Source: Zhengitettix transpicula (Eukaryota > Arthropoda > Insecta > Orthoptera > Tetrigidae). Taken from it: a stretch of 64,000 nt of DNA. Positions 11,327 through 23,130 of this stretch are shown here, in pieces. A program made the position numbers and the translations under genes. Under the pieces are notes generated by a model. That model was not told the DNA's origin. It was given only the letters and a program-made list of their open reading frames with translations, and searched no databases. The stretch lies in NCBI GenBank assembly GCA_037074705.1, contig CM073593.1:7321001-7385000 (forward strand), given 5' to 3'. Each line of letters starts with the position of its first letter. Position 1 is the first letter of the stretch.

Positions 11327-11870
11327 TTAGGGTAACAGGCTACATGAGGGTAATCCACATGGTGGCAACTCCCCTTTAATAATAGCATAGGTAGGGATTT
11401 GAAAGTGGGGATGCGGAAGAGTAAAGGAAGGTATCCAAGGGTTAACCAGGGCCCCAGTGCTATGGTTTAAGGATCCTACCCGGCATTCGCCTAAAAGTAG
11501 TGCAGGGAAAACCCTAGAAAAACCTGCATCAGGTAGGTCGGGCATTGGGTACTTGTTCCACGCCCTTCCGATAGCGGGAGAAGATTTTGCTGTGGGGGAC
11601 GTAGCATTTCCTTCTCCGTACCTCGACCGGTTTAGGAGGCAGCTGGCCGACTGTTCCGATGGGAACAGAGAATAACTCTTACCGTATGCCCAAGGTCTGT
11701 GATCCCGGAACATACACATCCCAAAACAGGCCGAGGTGCCTCGGCTTGTGGGAACCTTAGTTCAAAAACGGAGAGAGGAAAACGCATACCCAAAGGTAGT
11801 CCCTTCCTGTCTCTCCTACAAGGTTCTGCCTGCGAGAGAACATCCTCGCAGACAGCTGATCGGATATTAT
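11327..11870 (-). mobile_element. Family R retroposon, copy R1
   Basis: Best-preserved copy of an unclassified repeat. Read on the minus strand it starts with a CTGCGAGGATG...CTCGCAGG hairpin near 11830-11856, passes through the perfect 16-base palindrome GCCGAGGTGCCTCGGC near 11730, and ends CTCATGTAGCCTGTTACC followed by A8 (T run near 11328-11335). The open frames inside (up to 130 codons, both strands) are not conserved among copies. It is GC- and CpG-richer than its surroundings. The poly(A)-ended form suggests copying through RNA. Confidence 0.7.
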
Positions 11871-11959
11871 ACACTAAATCAATGATATAATTATCTGTAT
11901 CGCTTCCTTACTCACATAGAACGAGTAATAAGTTTTTTCGAACATTTCTCATTGGAGCT

Positions 11960-11980
11960 CACACACACACACACACACAC
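11960..11980. repeat. (CA)10 microsatellite
   Basis: Uninterrupted dinucleotide repeat. Confidence 0.95.
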
Positions 11981-13491
11981 TGAACAATTTCTAGCGTTTT
12001 CCACGCGCATTGTCACAGCACGCCACCGACAATACGTCAAACAGAGTGAATACATGACTATAGCACGTTTTAAATAAGAAGTCTCCTGGCTCACTGAAAA
12101 CAGTAGAATAACACCGCTATTCTTGATTTGAAATTTGTTGAGATGGTGAGGTAGTATTATTATTTAGATTTTTTGGGTATTCCATAGTCAGGCTAATGGA
12201 GTACGAAGGTGAGCAAGCAAAATAAAAAGGTGAAAAAAAATACAGCAAACGAAATAAGAAAAAGAGAGAAAGAGAAGGTGTACAAGAAACAAGTTAGCTT
12301 AAAGTGGCTACGTCATAGATTGTCTAGAAGTTCTGAAAAAGATTTACACCAACGTTTCGAACAGTAAGGAAAACTATGTTCGTCCTCATTTTTATGTTTT
12401 TTTTCTTGCTCACCTTTCTACTTCCTTAACGAGACAATGGAATACCCGAAAAATATAAATAACACCACTATTGTTCGGGAACGTTGCTTTATTTCAAGAA
12501 TTGTGATTGCCTTACAATTTATTAGAAGGAAATTGCGATTAACAAATTTCCGACGTGCGGTTTACCCACATGTTGCGGCCTAAATGACTGTTATTGACAC
12601 AGCTGTTGACAGTATTATTGAATTTTAAGATAACAGTTGAATTAAAAATTTATATAATACGACAAATAGGTAACAATAATAAATAATCAGAAATTTTATT
12701 TGAATTGTTTGTAACACTAAATTATATTTATACATAATTGTTTGAATAATTATCATGCATGTAGGACTTAATTTTTTAAGGTTTTTAGATAAACGAATTG
12801 AATTGTAATTGTGCAACTTAAGAGGTCCCAATCAGGGACGAAACGTTGTGTCTATTAAATTCCAGAGTAATACTTTCCGTCATTTTTTGTATTACATATA
12901 AAAATATAAAGACCAAGGATCAAGTGGATAGCGGATGTTGCTAGACTGTTTATTCAGTTAACACAAGGCTAAATCGATACAATTTATCCAAATTAACTAT
13001 GACGGTGGAAGTACTCAAAGTAATATGTTGTAAGTAATTTGTTCGAGCTCTAAATTATGATGAAAAGCTAAGCTAAGAAGGTAGCAAGAGAATGTCTCAA
13101 AATCATACCCTCTGTCCTCTCCTATATTGCGACAAAAAATCTCAGAAAAATAGGCTTTGTTTAACCTAATGTACTAAAGCACTATGTATTTTGCATTCCA
13201 TTCTAGATCTTTGGAAAACCGGGAAGTTTTCACCAATTTTCGAATCAGTGTACCTAAAATCGAAGTAAGGTTTGTGTTCATTCTTCTTCTGTGTTCCCCT
13301 TTACTACAGACGAGTGTTCTCTTTGAGTGAGATAGTTTCTGTCTTTAAAACTCCAGGATGGTCGTAAATAATTGTTCTGCAGTTTATGCTCGAAAGAAAA
13401 TAATTTACAGTACTACCACACGAGACGTGAAACTGTTTCACAAATTCGCGTTAACAAAACCTAGTGGCCATACCTGCTTTAAATCTTCATG

Positions 13492-13494
<3 letters not shown>
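11981..13494. other. Unassigned stretch with two hammerhead-like motifs
   Basis: No coding region recognised. Minus strand near 12338-12385 reads GAGGACGAACATAG...CTGTTC then GAAACG. Plus strand near 12816-12846 reads AAGAGGTCCC, a five-base loop, GGGAC then GAAACG. Both fit the recurring stem-plus-GAAACG pattern described in the findings. Confidence 0.4.

Positions 13495-13531
<37 letters not shown>
13495..13531. repeat. (TA)n microsatellite
   Basis: Uninterrupted TA tract ending at the TGTAATATC start of an LTR-like copy. Confidence 0.95.
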
Positions 13532-13534
<3 letters not shown>

Positions 13535-13631
13535 AATATCAATGAAAGAGGCCATTAATTGTTTTAATATAATTGGATTGTTAGCGGCACGAGTTTTGAA
13601 AGAGTAACAATCACGGCTATTTGTCGGTTAA
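13532..13631 (+). mobile_element. LTR-like element, partial copy 4
   Basis: TGTAATATCAATGAAAG closely matches the start of the copy at 32980 (TGTAATATACAATGAAAG). Only about 100 bases remain before the sequence switches to an oppositely oriented copy. Confidence 0.55.
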
Positions 13632-14499
13632 TGTTGCCGGGAAATGCGTGCGAGTAGGAAGTTAGTCTGCGGCGAGAAGCGAAACAGATCAGTCCACACG
13701 GGAACTGAAAACGTAGAATGTAGATGCTGATCTAAAGGTATGAATAGCGCGGTCCAAGAAGTCCAACTGCGAGACCTATTAGTTTACATAAAACGGGAGT
13801 AAACAGTTTTAACGGAGAGACTCAAATAATAATCGCAAAGTTGGAAGCAAAAGGTTTTGCTTCACACAGAACTGAACTAAATTTCGCATAGAGGCATCAA
13901 GGAGACCTATGTCCGAGGGCTGATTGAGGGGCGGCTGATCCAAAGTTCCAGGTGGCAGAGAACCAGAACATCGACCGTGTGTATTAAAAATTTAATGTGT
14001 AGAATCAGTGAATAATGGCCTTTTTAGTGCGTGTTGTCCTCAAGCTCCAAGAATCAGATCTGGTACCAGAAAGACATTCGTGAGTACAAAACAATTATTT
14101 AAACTCTGTAAACGAGGATTAAAGGTAGAAGTCAGATTTCGTTCGTTTTTCTTTTCATTTAGTTTCTTTCATTTCGTTTATTTTCATATTGTATTAAGTT
14201 AGCTTCAATGAGTTTGAATTGTTAATGTTAGTTTAGTAAATTGGATCGTTCTTACAATCAAATCCAGTAATGACCCTGAGATATAGAGAATTTCGACGTA
14301 TTTGATTGTAAAATATAATGGTGTATTTTTACTAGAACGCCACGAATTGCAAAAATGAAATAAAATATTTGTTGTTAACTTGATGAAATTCGGCTAATAA
14401 AGTAGGGATTACAATTTGTACCTTTAAAGAATAAATTTTAAAATCTTAATAATTTTGTTAATTAATTCTTTTAATGAAGACCACCTTTTAATTATTACA
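13632..14499 (-). mobile_element. LTR-like element, copy 5 (inverted)
   Basis: On the minus strand it begins TGTAATAATT (complement of 14490-14499) next to a short TA tract at 14500-14514 and ends near CCGGCAACA (13632-13640). CCAGTAATGACCCTGAG near 14264 is the reverse complement of the CTCAGGGTCATTACTGG landmark of copy 1. At 868 bases it is close to copy 1 in length. It lies head-on against partial copy 4. Confidence 0.6.
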
Positions 14500-14514
14500 T
14501 TATATATATATATA

Positions 14515-14994
14515 GGGCCCATTTTTAACGACTAGTCAATCTATTTTTTGTGTCATTTATTCGACAGAGATTTTATATCATTGACTCAATTGCCATGAGG
14601 TAATTTAATAAATTTTAATCTTTAATTTTCGCTTTCCAAATACGGCAGTAATTTAATGTTAATAACTAATATTAGCTTTGAAACGTTTATATAGTAAGGT
14701 TATCATCATCACATACATTCAGTTAACGCACGCAAATAATTACGATTTAAATTGAATAAAAATAGCGCCTCCAATTGCCATGTAACAATGTGATGATATA
14801 ACCTTGTTTCATCCTAAAAGAAATAATATAGTTGATTATTATGACAATCACAATGCAGCTTTCATTTCTTATGCGATACTTTAGATAATGCTTACCGAAT
14901 AATTAACACCTGCACCTTGAAAAGTTAAAATTGTTGAATTTTGCGACCATATTGGAGAAGTTTTAAGCTATCGAAGACGGAACAATTCTGGAGG
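14515..14994. other. Unassigned AT-rich spacer
   Basis: Nothing recognised. Confidence 0.4.
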
Positions 14995-15474
14995 GATGTT
15001 CGGGGATTCCTTCTCTCTCTGATTTTGTACAAAGGTTTTCACAATCCGAGGCTCCTCGTCCGTGTTTTGAGAGGTGTATATTCCGGGGTCACAGACCTTG
15101 GGCATGCGGTAAGAGTTTTTTTCCTGTTCCTATTGGAACTGCCGGCCAGCTGTCTCCTAAACTGTTCGAGGTATGGACAAGAAAATTGTGCGTCCCCACA
15201 GCAAACTCCAATCCCGCCATCGGAAGGACGTTGGAAAAGTACCAACAGCCCGACCTACCTGGTACAGGTTTTCTAGGGTTTGTCCTACATCACTTTTAGA
15301 GGAATTGCCGGGTAGGATCCTTAAAACTACAGTCCGAGGACCCTAGTTAATCCTTGGCTGCCTTCCTCTACCCTTCCCCATCGTCCCTTTCAAATCGCTT
15401 CCTATGCTATTAAAGGGGAGTTGCCACCACGTGGATTATTAACCTCATGAAGCCTGTCTCTCTCTAAAAAAAAA
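14995..15474 (+). mobile_element. Family R retroposon, copy R2
   Basis: Same family as R1 in the opposite orientation. It shows AGGTGTATATTCCGGGGTCA near 15071, CCGGGTAGGATCCTTAAA near 15309 and AAAGGGGAGTTGCCACCACG near 15412. It ends AGCCTGTCTCTCTCT followed by A9 at 15466-15474, which sets the sense strand. The 111- and 68-codon open frames inside are not conserved in other copies. Confidence 0.7.
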
Positions 15475-17080
15475 GTATGTTTAAAGTATGCCAAATTACT
15501 GCATTCCTTTGCGTTTAAATTAAAACAGTTTTTATTAAGATTCATTTATCTGAAAATCTAGGAAACGATTGTATATTCTGAGTATTTACGTGAATCGCAG
15601 TTTGCGTGTACGTATAAAATCGAACGTTGACACCGTCAGTTTTTATGATAATTATTAATCGGCTAGTAAAAGCATTGCTGCGGGGCTAGGAACATGACTC
15701 GTCTTCAGAGAGGGTTTTTTTTTTAGAATGAAAACAAATCTGCTGGCGTTGCGTCGCTTCCGAGTCGTGCGTTCCGAAATTCCTGGATTTCTTGTGCGGT
15801 AAATGTGATAATGACAGCCCAATCCGCCGTGCATCTGCATTCGTCAGGAATCTCCGCAGCACGCACGAATACAGTTAATTCTTTATACTCCAGTTTCATT
15901 GAGGATTCCGACACAAATACAGCTGCTGCTGCGTCAAAGGTAACAAAACAGTCGCTGCTCGTGGGAAAGCCGATTTATGCGCCGTAAAACGTAAGATTTT
16001 TAGCGTTTCTTACAATGGTTTTGCGGAAGTCATGACAAAGTATCGCATTAAACGTGTAAACGTTCGATTGCATTTGTTATAGACGAAATTTTTTTTCAAA
16101 AATTTCAAAGCACTAAAGTGCGAAACGTTCTCTCAAAAATGAATTGTGCGAAGACATTCTCAACTTAGTATCTGTTTCACTTATCACCGTGCCACAAAGC
16201 GGCAATATCCATACTTCACTATATTCTCACACATATGAGGTAATCCTTAAAGATAAAAATATGTAAATAGAAGAAGAAAAGCGATTGATACTTCCCAGCC
16301 GTATATTAGTCTCTATAGTTAACATCTGGACATTAAATGTGGGAGAAAATTACCCCGTTTCCATATATGGAACTGGTAAAGCGAGGCCCAGCGTTGTCTA
16401 TGCCTTGTTTGATAGGAGGAATGGCTTGAGTCGCCTGTCAGTCACAACACAACCTCACCCATCTTATTTGCTAGCCATGGGCTATGCTTTACTTTAGTCT
16501 TCGCCGAATGTGGTATAATTGAAGTGGGGATTAATTCTACTACAGTAGACGCAACATGAGTTTACACGGCGCAGCCGAACTGTTGTACCAGCAGCGTTGC
16601 TGACTTGGTGCAAACTCTTCTTGCGCGCACTATACTGTGTTTCTCACGCTTGTGTTGTCCAGGTGCTGTTACGTCGGGAGTATTTTTGTCACTTGTCATC
16701 GCTGGCGTCCAATTTCCGTGTGCATCCTCCGCCACATCCGGCGACGACACGACGTTATGTAAAGCACAACCGTGAAGCGTGTCTATCTCGCATCTTCTGC
16801 AATTCCAACTATCTCATCTTCTCTTTTTTAATTCAACGTTATCCATAAATTTCTTTGACGGAACTGGCTCTGTCTCTATTCCTTACGGAATCATTGAAGT
16901 GTATTGTTACAAAAAACCGTGATTGTATTCCACAAAAATAAATTAAATCAGATCTTGTGCTTTTTACAGTTTCCCTTATCACAACTTTCGATACTATCTT
17001 GCGTTCATTCACTTCTTCTTCGTGTGCAGAACTGTAACTTTCTACCGCATTTCATACACTTGTGCATTGAGCGCTTTCGC
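15475..17080. other. Unassigned stretch
   Basis: Several 60-83 codon open frames show no domain. GCACTAAAGTGC followed by GAAACGTT at 16111-16130 is another stem-plus-GAAACG site. No exon-like structure with linked splice sites was found. Confidence 0.4.
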
Positions 17081-17109
17081 TCATAAAATTTTATATTGAT
17101 TACTGGATC
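17081..17109 (+). repeat. 29-base direct repeat, left copy
   Basis: Identical over 29 bases (TCATAAAATTTTATATTGAT and nine more) to 18191-18219, 1,110 bases away. Flanks on both sides differ. The pair brackets the foldback, minisatellite and Helitron end. Confidence 0.9.
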
Positions 17110-17229
17110 GGTGGCGATCCCATTGGATGACTTTTAACGATATAGGCCTATGGCATTGTCGTAGAAGTGGTACTCACTTATAATTTAATCTTAAAAGTAT
17201 CAGAATGATCTTGAACTTTCTGCTGAAAT

Positions 17230-17371
17230 AGATAATGCAGTTCATTGCCAATTACAGACAATTTATTTATTAAATTAAAAATAAACGTTTCGGTAGGTGT
17301 TTGTACCTTAAATAACTTTTATTAAATGCAATAAATAAATTGTCTGTAATTTGTTATAAACTGCATTATCT
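17230..17371. repeat. Foldback element related to Penelope terminal repeats
   Basis: AGATAATGCAG..CCAATTACAGAC at 17230-17257 is mirrored by GTCTGTAATTTG..CTGCATTATCT at 17342-17371. The arm interior (CCAATTACAGACA.TTTATTTATT) also occurs at the edge of the Penelope-like fragment at 20473-20500. The minus strand of the centre reads GGTACAAACACCTACC then GAAACG. A related foldback lies at 56857-57164. Confidence 0.7.
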
Positions 17372-17557
17372 GTGTCATATAAACAAACAGAATTTAACCT
17401 GCTGAATTTTCTTTAAAACTTTCTGCGAATTCTATCATATTTTGTACAAATGTTACTTACTTCACGAAACAAACACTGGATCCGTAATACACCCAGGCCA
17501 ATCACATATAGAGGTGGGGGTAGCATTTTAAACACATTCTTAATTATTTTTTACGCT

Positions 17558-17975
17558 TTTAGAGTAGCGTGAGTATTTTTCACTCTCTTAAGGTACCAGG
17601 ACTATTTTTCACTCTCTAAAGGTACCACGACTATTTTTCACTTTCTTAAGGTACTGGGAGAATATATGACTCCGAAATTCACAGGGAACATGTTTTTACT
17701 CTATTATGGTACAGATATTCTTTTTGACGGTCTTAACGTGAAGGAACTATTTTTGCCTTTCTTAAATGAGTAATTTTGATCCTCTTGGCATACCGTGAGT
17801 GTTTTTAACTCTCTTAAGGAACCTAACTAATTTTGATTCTTTTAAGGTGGGAGTGTTTTTTACTTACAATGGTACCGCGAGAATTTTTTTACTCTCTTCA
17901 GTTACATGAAGAAAATTTAACTCGCTTAGGGCATGCGTGTATTTTTGACTATTAAGGTACCGAGTATATTTTTTT
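17558..17975 (+). repeat. Degenerate 29-bp minisatellite
   Basis: Units resembling GGTACC.GACTATTTTTCACT plus CTCTTAAA repeat head to tail. Three successive units near 17575-17655 are clear and exactly 29 bases apart. Later units drift and carry indels. The recurring TTAAGGTACC boundary can be followed to about 17960. No coding potential. Confidence 0.8.
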
Positions 17976-18120
17976 AAAGAGTATGTTTGATAGTATTTGG
18001 TACCTAAAGGCACTGTTGGGTTCTGATGAAATTAGCATTCCCTCTGCATAGGTTCGGTTAAATCACTTCTTGACTAATAGATTAATATAATTAAAACTTT
18101 TTCGAGCTCATATAAATAAA

Positions 18121-18150
18121 TACCCGGGCAACGCCGGGCACCCAGATAGT
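18121..18150 (+). mobile_element. Helitron-type 3' terminus
   Basis: CCCGG-GCAACG-CCGGG forms a short GC hairpin (18123-18138), followed twelve bases on by ATAGT. This is the hairpin-then-CTAGT-like layout of Helitron 3' ends. The same 20-base TACCCGGGCAACGCCGGGCA occurs at 36471. The matching 5' end was not identified. The minisatellite upstream may belong to the same element. Confidence 0.6.
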
Positions 18151-18190
18151 TTTCATAAATATCTTAGCAAAAGATTTATTATTGAATAAT

Positions 18191-18219
18191 TCATAAAATT
18201 TTATATTGATTACTGGATC
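18191..18219 (+). repeat. 29-base direct repeat, right copy
   Basis: Exact partner of 17081-17109. Confidence 0.9.
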
Positions 18220-18859
18220 AATATTTTTACAATTAGAAAACTTTTTCCAATTGTAAAAGGTTGTGGGCTTATTTATAATTTCCTGCTGAATGTTTTACCA
18301 CTAGCGCTTTCTTGCCATAACTATTTGATATTTAACTGCAGAGCTGTGTCTCAATGTAAGCAATTCAAATAATCTCTTACCCATGACAGAAATCTTTTCT
18401 ATTTGGCATTAGAATTCTTTAGTAATGAGAATTGCTCAATATCGTAATATGAATCTCGGTTCAGATATATTTATGACTCCCATAGAACAACTTGTCAGGT
18501 TTGAGCTTTTTGGCATCATTTCCTTCACCATTATCTTTCACACTCTCATTTTTCCTTTGTCGGTGCTATTTGGGTCATGACTATTATCTAGATCGCGAGT
18601 TGCTGATCCACAGATCCGCTGCCAACGAATCGCTTTCTCCGGGCAAACAGCCGATTCTCACTATTTCCACTATTTTCTGCAACAAAATTAGCTTCATCAT
18701 TAGCTTCAATGAAATACAACCCTACGACTACTCTCCCAATCACCTCAATCCAAAGTCTTTTTCTTTCTCCTTTATTACAGTTTTTTACACCATAAGTTTG
18801 AATGAATATTTTTTTAAAAAAATATGAAATATAAATCAATTACAATTACAGATCTATCA

Positions 18860-19190
18860 ACACACTTTCCTTGTTGATAAGGAAAATCCACAAGGACCCA
18901 CTTGGCACCTATTGTGAAGTATTTTCCTCTGGTTGTGATTGTCGTTACATTGAGGGAACTAAAAGATCACTTGATACCCGTATCAAGGAACATTTGTTTA
19001 ATATCAAACTTTTCAATTGATAAACGATCTGTAGTCACCAAACATCTATTCGAAACATTCATCTGATTAGCAAAATGCTAGGGTTCTAGACGTTCAAATC
19101 ATTCCCGAATTATATCTGAAATCGTTCATATTAAATCTAACATCACTGCAATTAACATACGGAATGATACTATGATACTCAATTTTATTA
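18860..19190 (+). pseudogene. Penelope-like element, GIY-YIG endonuclease remnant
   Basis: Plus-strand translation over about 18870-19015 gives IRKIHKDPLGTYCEVFSS, then CDCRYIEGTKRSLDTRIKEH, then LFNIK before two stops. Cys/Gly-rich context, a YI.GTKRS core (YIGQT in intact copies) and R.KEH are hallmarks of the GIY-YIG nuclease at the C-terminus of Penelope-like elements. The YIG glycine is displaced (YIEG). Stops follow, so it is inactive. It is more diverged from the copy at 39.9 kb than the two other fragments are. Confidence 0.6.
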
Positions 19191-19438
19191 GTGCTACGGT
19201 AACCTCTCATTGCTTTTGAGATGTTCACGTGGTTTGTGAGGTTGTGTCGTTCTTTTGGCGGCTCTTGCCCATTTTTTTTTAATCACGGAAGCAAGCAAGT
19301 ATTGCAGAGGTGTTGCGTAGTTTTTAATGTAGCCAATTATTTTTGTCTGTTATTTATCTAATTCTGTAACAAAACTTCTAAGAAGACTCCAGGGACCTTT
19401 AAGTCCGAGTAAATCATCTCCATAAGAACGAAATTACA

Positions 19439-19530
19439 TGGTCAATTTAACAGACAGTTGACAATTAAAAATCACAACGTTGCCTGCAACAATTGGTGGA
19501 CCTTTTCACGTGATGCAAAATACTGTTGGT
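19439..19530 (+). repeat. Dispersed repeat shared with 26289-26375
   Basis: TGGTCAATTTAACAGACAGT and AACAATTGGTGGACCTTTTC match TGGTCATTATAACGGACAGT and AACAATCGGTGGACCTTTTC at 26289, with 10-20% differences by eye. The class of element is unknown. The open frame across it (19465-19743, minus) shows no domain. Confidence 0.55.
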
Positions 19531-20460
19531 GAGTAATGTTAACCTAAGGTCCCACGTAGACAAACCAAAGACAATAATGAAACACCACTCACTGAGCAAA
19601 AGAACATACATTTTACTAAGAGTTTCAGTACCACTCTGGACATTAATAGAATTGTTCTTATTACTTCTAATATAGATCATTTCAGTTATCAGTATTAAAA
19701 AATAGTTAGCTATATACTTTACGAAGAACAAAAATACTTGCATTTCATTAAGACAGTCAAAAAGAATCCCTACCCTAATAATTTAAAAAATACTCTCGGT
19801 ATCTTAAAGACGAGTTTAAAAATGTATAGATATAACACATACATCCTGTATTATTATATAGATAAATAAATCGGTTATAAATAATGAAAATTAGATAGCA
19901 ATTGAATAACAGCATCATGTTAAAATTTGTTAGTGATATTAGGTATTCGTAATTTATTTGTTGCTCAAAAAATAGTTATTGCTTGTCCAGGGAGTTTTGT
20001 ATGCGACTATAAAGACGTGAGTGAAGAAATTAGGCGTTGTTCTCGGAACCTTGGATCTCGGTCCCTCTGGCCGCCTCGCTGATTGTTAATTAAACCTCTC
20101 ATTAACAGAGGTTAATGTGGCGTAAGTTCGTCTATTCTCCTCCGCAAAGCCTTCAGAAATGCGAAATACGTTCCTGAAAGAAAAAAAGGTTACGATACAA
20201 CCATCAATTGTAACGTGGTTCATTTCTGATTAATTGATTATACGTTGGAGGGTCATCAGCAAGAACCGAAAAAAAAATCCATTTCATCATCGTATTTATA
20301 CTAAGACGTGTGAATTGCAGTTAGTAATTCTCTTTTGCAGAACGCGTTACAATAAAATTAGCCAAGAAAAATTTAATAATTATATAAGCGTTTTTTATAA
20401 CGACGAAATATAATCCAAAAGGATTTTATTTCTAAATATGTAATGAACATTACGTGTCAA
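19531..20460. other. Unassigned stretch
   Basis: No recognisable gene, RNA or repeat boundary. Confidence 0.4.
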
Positions 20461-21430
20461 TAAATGAATTTTCGACCAATTACAGACACTTTATTTATTT
20501 CATTGTACAGAGTAACAACGTTTCGATAAAAGATCGAATCTATTCAGTACAAATTCCAATAATGTAACCAAAGAATTAAGACGGACATATCTATACAATA
20601 TAACAAATTAAAAGTGAGTAGTCGTTTCGATGAATTGCTGTGATCTTTGTTTCAACTAGAGAGACGTGTGATATAGGCAAAAGTTACAAGGCATTACAAA
20701 TAATATGAATACAAGATTTAAATTAACAAAGATTATTTAATAAACCATCATAAATACAGTTTAAATGAGATGTGTCTTGTTTTATATTTAAAGATAATTT
20801 GTTTTAATTAATATGGAGCATTTCTGAAATTAACCATCCTTATCTACAATATTTATTATTATTATCAAATTTAAAGTACGATTAAGATGCAAACAATTTT
20901 ATGTAATAGGAGAATGTTTATAAGGTTGGAATTTTACATTGGTTTTATCTTTCTTAATTCTACTTAACAAAGATAATTTGGTCTGGCGGATATAACAAAA
21001 TGAGTAATTGTTGCAACTAATTATTATGGAAATCTATAGTATTAAGACCACCTTCGTGTTATTTTAACAAAATGAGACGAAGAATCAACGGGTTTGAAGA
21101 TTAAAGAGGTATTTAGTTTTTTAAATAATTTTTAAACTTTGTAGATAAAGAATCAAAATAAGGTATAACAATAAAATTGCTAGTATTTGCTTTTTGACGG
21201 ACAACAGTTTTTACTAACATTTATTACGAATGTAATTAATTCTAAGATTAATGAATTTGACAATAAAATCAATAGGATAATAGTTAGCAGTTAAAATTTT
21301 GAATACATATGATGTGATATATCAGACAGTAACAAAGCTGTTGTCAACCAAATTGAAAACCATAGCTTTGTTCGGATTAATTGGAAGACAGAAGTTTCGT
21401 AATCCGTAAACGTGTAATAGCTTGAAATGT
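20461..21430 (-). pseudogene. Penelope-like element fragment
   Basis: Minus-strand translation gives the tail IKQDTSHLNCIYDGLLNNLC, matching the end of the 39.9-kb copy (VKQDTSHLNCIYDGLLNKLC). Further upstream come a GGLNTIDFHNN stretch and VIPYFDSLSTKFKNY, the kind of sequence expected in Penelope reverse transcriptase. Many stops and indels are present. The non-coding tail (20600-20720) and a terminal repeat arm (20461-20560), with GATTCG...ATC then GAAACG on the minus strand, follow in order. Confidence 0.6.
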
Positions 21431-23130
21431 TTCGTGCTGCCTGCAATGATGTCCAAGTAATTCAGACTTCTCGAACTTCCCAGGCGGGATCGTTTACGGC
21501 TATAATCGGTGAGTTGAACATCGAGGGCATTCTAAGATAATGAATTCTTGAGAATCAATATAATAAACATTTCTCAAACTTGTTAATATGTCAGTTATTG
21601 AAGTTAACATACGGTATACGTTTCGAGTAAAGTTACAGCAAGTGAGTTAATTAGTTGTACACGGTTACAAGGTTTTTAAAGAAACCCGTCCTCGAAAGTT
21701 AGAAAGCATGTGAATGAGGATGAGAACTTCACGTGGAAAGTGACAAAAAGTACGCGTCCGCACTTCTATTGTGTGTGTAGGCTTACAAATTCGTGACTCC
21801 TCGTGCAAGATACTGCTAGTTGACGTACAAGTTAAATTATTTTATAATTAAATGAAGTGCTAGGAAATAGGCAACATTTCTTGTGGGAAGCTACAAATAA
21901 TAAATAAAAGTAGAGTAGAAGTAGACGTGAATAATACCGTGCCAAATTCTAATTAAGTGAAAATTTTGCGTGATCCACGTGTCTGATTCCTAATTAAAAT
22001 CGACATATATATTAGCTTAATTTCTTTTCAACGTTTCAGTTTGATGGCATTGTTTCTTAAAATGGCGACAAGCAGGGTGAATATTAGTGTTAGTGTTTGA
22101 ACGTGAGATCTGATGACGAAGACCGAACTCGCAGCTTCCGAGATAATTTTCACAATTTCGAGCTTTCATACGACTTTCATTGTGTCGTGGTGGTATAGGT
22201 ATATGAAGGAATTCGTCTCATCTAACACTTTGGACCTACGGAGAACGGGCAACTTCTGAGAAGCGGTATCATTTCATACGCATTATGGAAAGCCTTAATG
22301 GCGCTTAATTGCTCCACTCGCCCTGGCATTTCGGCAGGACAAGCATTCTGTCTTGAGCTATTGTCGAACAAAATTACTTATTTAGGTGAGTCATTGTCCC
22401 TGTACACGAGAACAGATTAATACTTACCTTATGTAAATTCAAAGACTAGTTCAACCCCTGTTCTTTTGAATGGTCGTTTGATATTGTTGATGGAAAACGA
22501 ATGAAACTGTGCGGAATATTCAATAACAGAATGTAGAAACGAGAATACTCTTAATAACGATATCTTATTTTCCTGGTGGAAGCATTTCTTTAGAAACAAA
22601 TTGACTGATAATGTAATAAAATAGACTAGGGGTGGCCAAACCATGGCGCATTATTTGACAACACATGACTATATGATTTGGCGTTTTTAGTTGATATTAC
22701 CAGCCATCTCACTGATATAAATTTAAAACTACAAGGCAAGAGTAAATTATTTCCGAGCTTGCTAAATAGCATGACTTCCTTTTGAAATTAAATTGTAACT
22801 TGAATTGAAAATTTACGTTATTTGGAGGAACCGGAACCAATTTATACGGTTTTGAATTTTTTTTTTAGAAATCGTTCCTCATATAACGACATCGTGTTAC
22901 CGTCGGAGCTTATTCGTGCACTTGTGTTGAGTTCTGACTGAAGAACTACCCTCCAAGAAACTGTGCATCATTTCGCAAACGAATACTAAAAAGCTGTTGT
23001 CACCAGGCGGGTGACGCGTTAGCATTGTTAACCCGGCTTTTGTCCGCATAAAGCGTCCATTGTGGCAGCTTGACACCATTAACATGCGAAAGAAAAAGAA
23101 AAAATGCGACGGGTCTCTCAGGGCTCGGCC
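21431..23130. other. Unassigned stretch
   Basis: Open frames up to 108 codons carry no recognisable domain. No linked splice sites. Confidence 0.4.

Noticed and set aside
11327..11719. 130-codon minus-strand frame as a gene
   Set aside because: Within family R. The frame is broken in every other copy.
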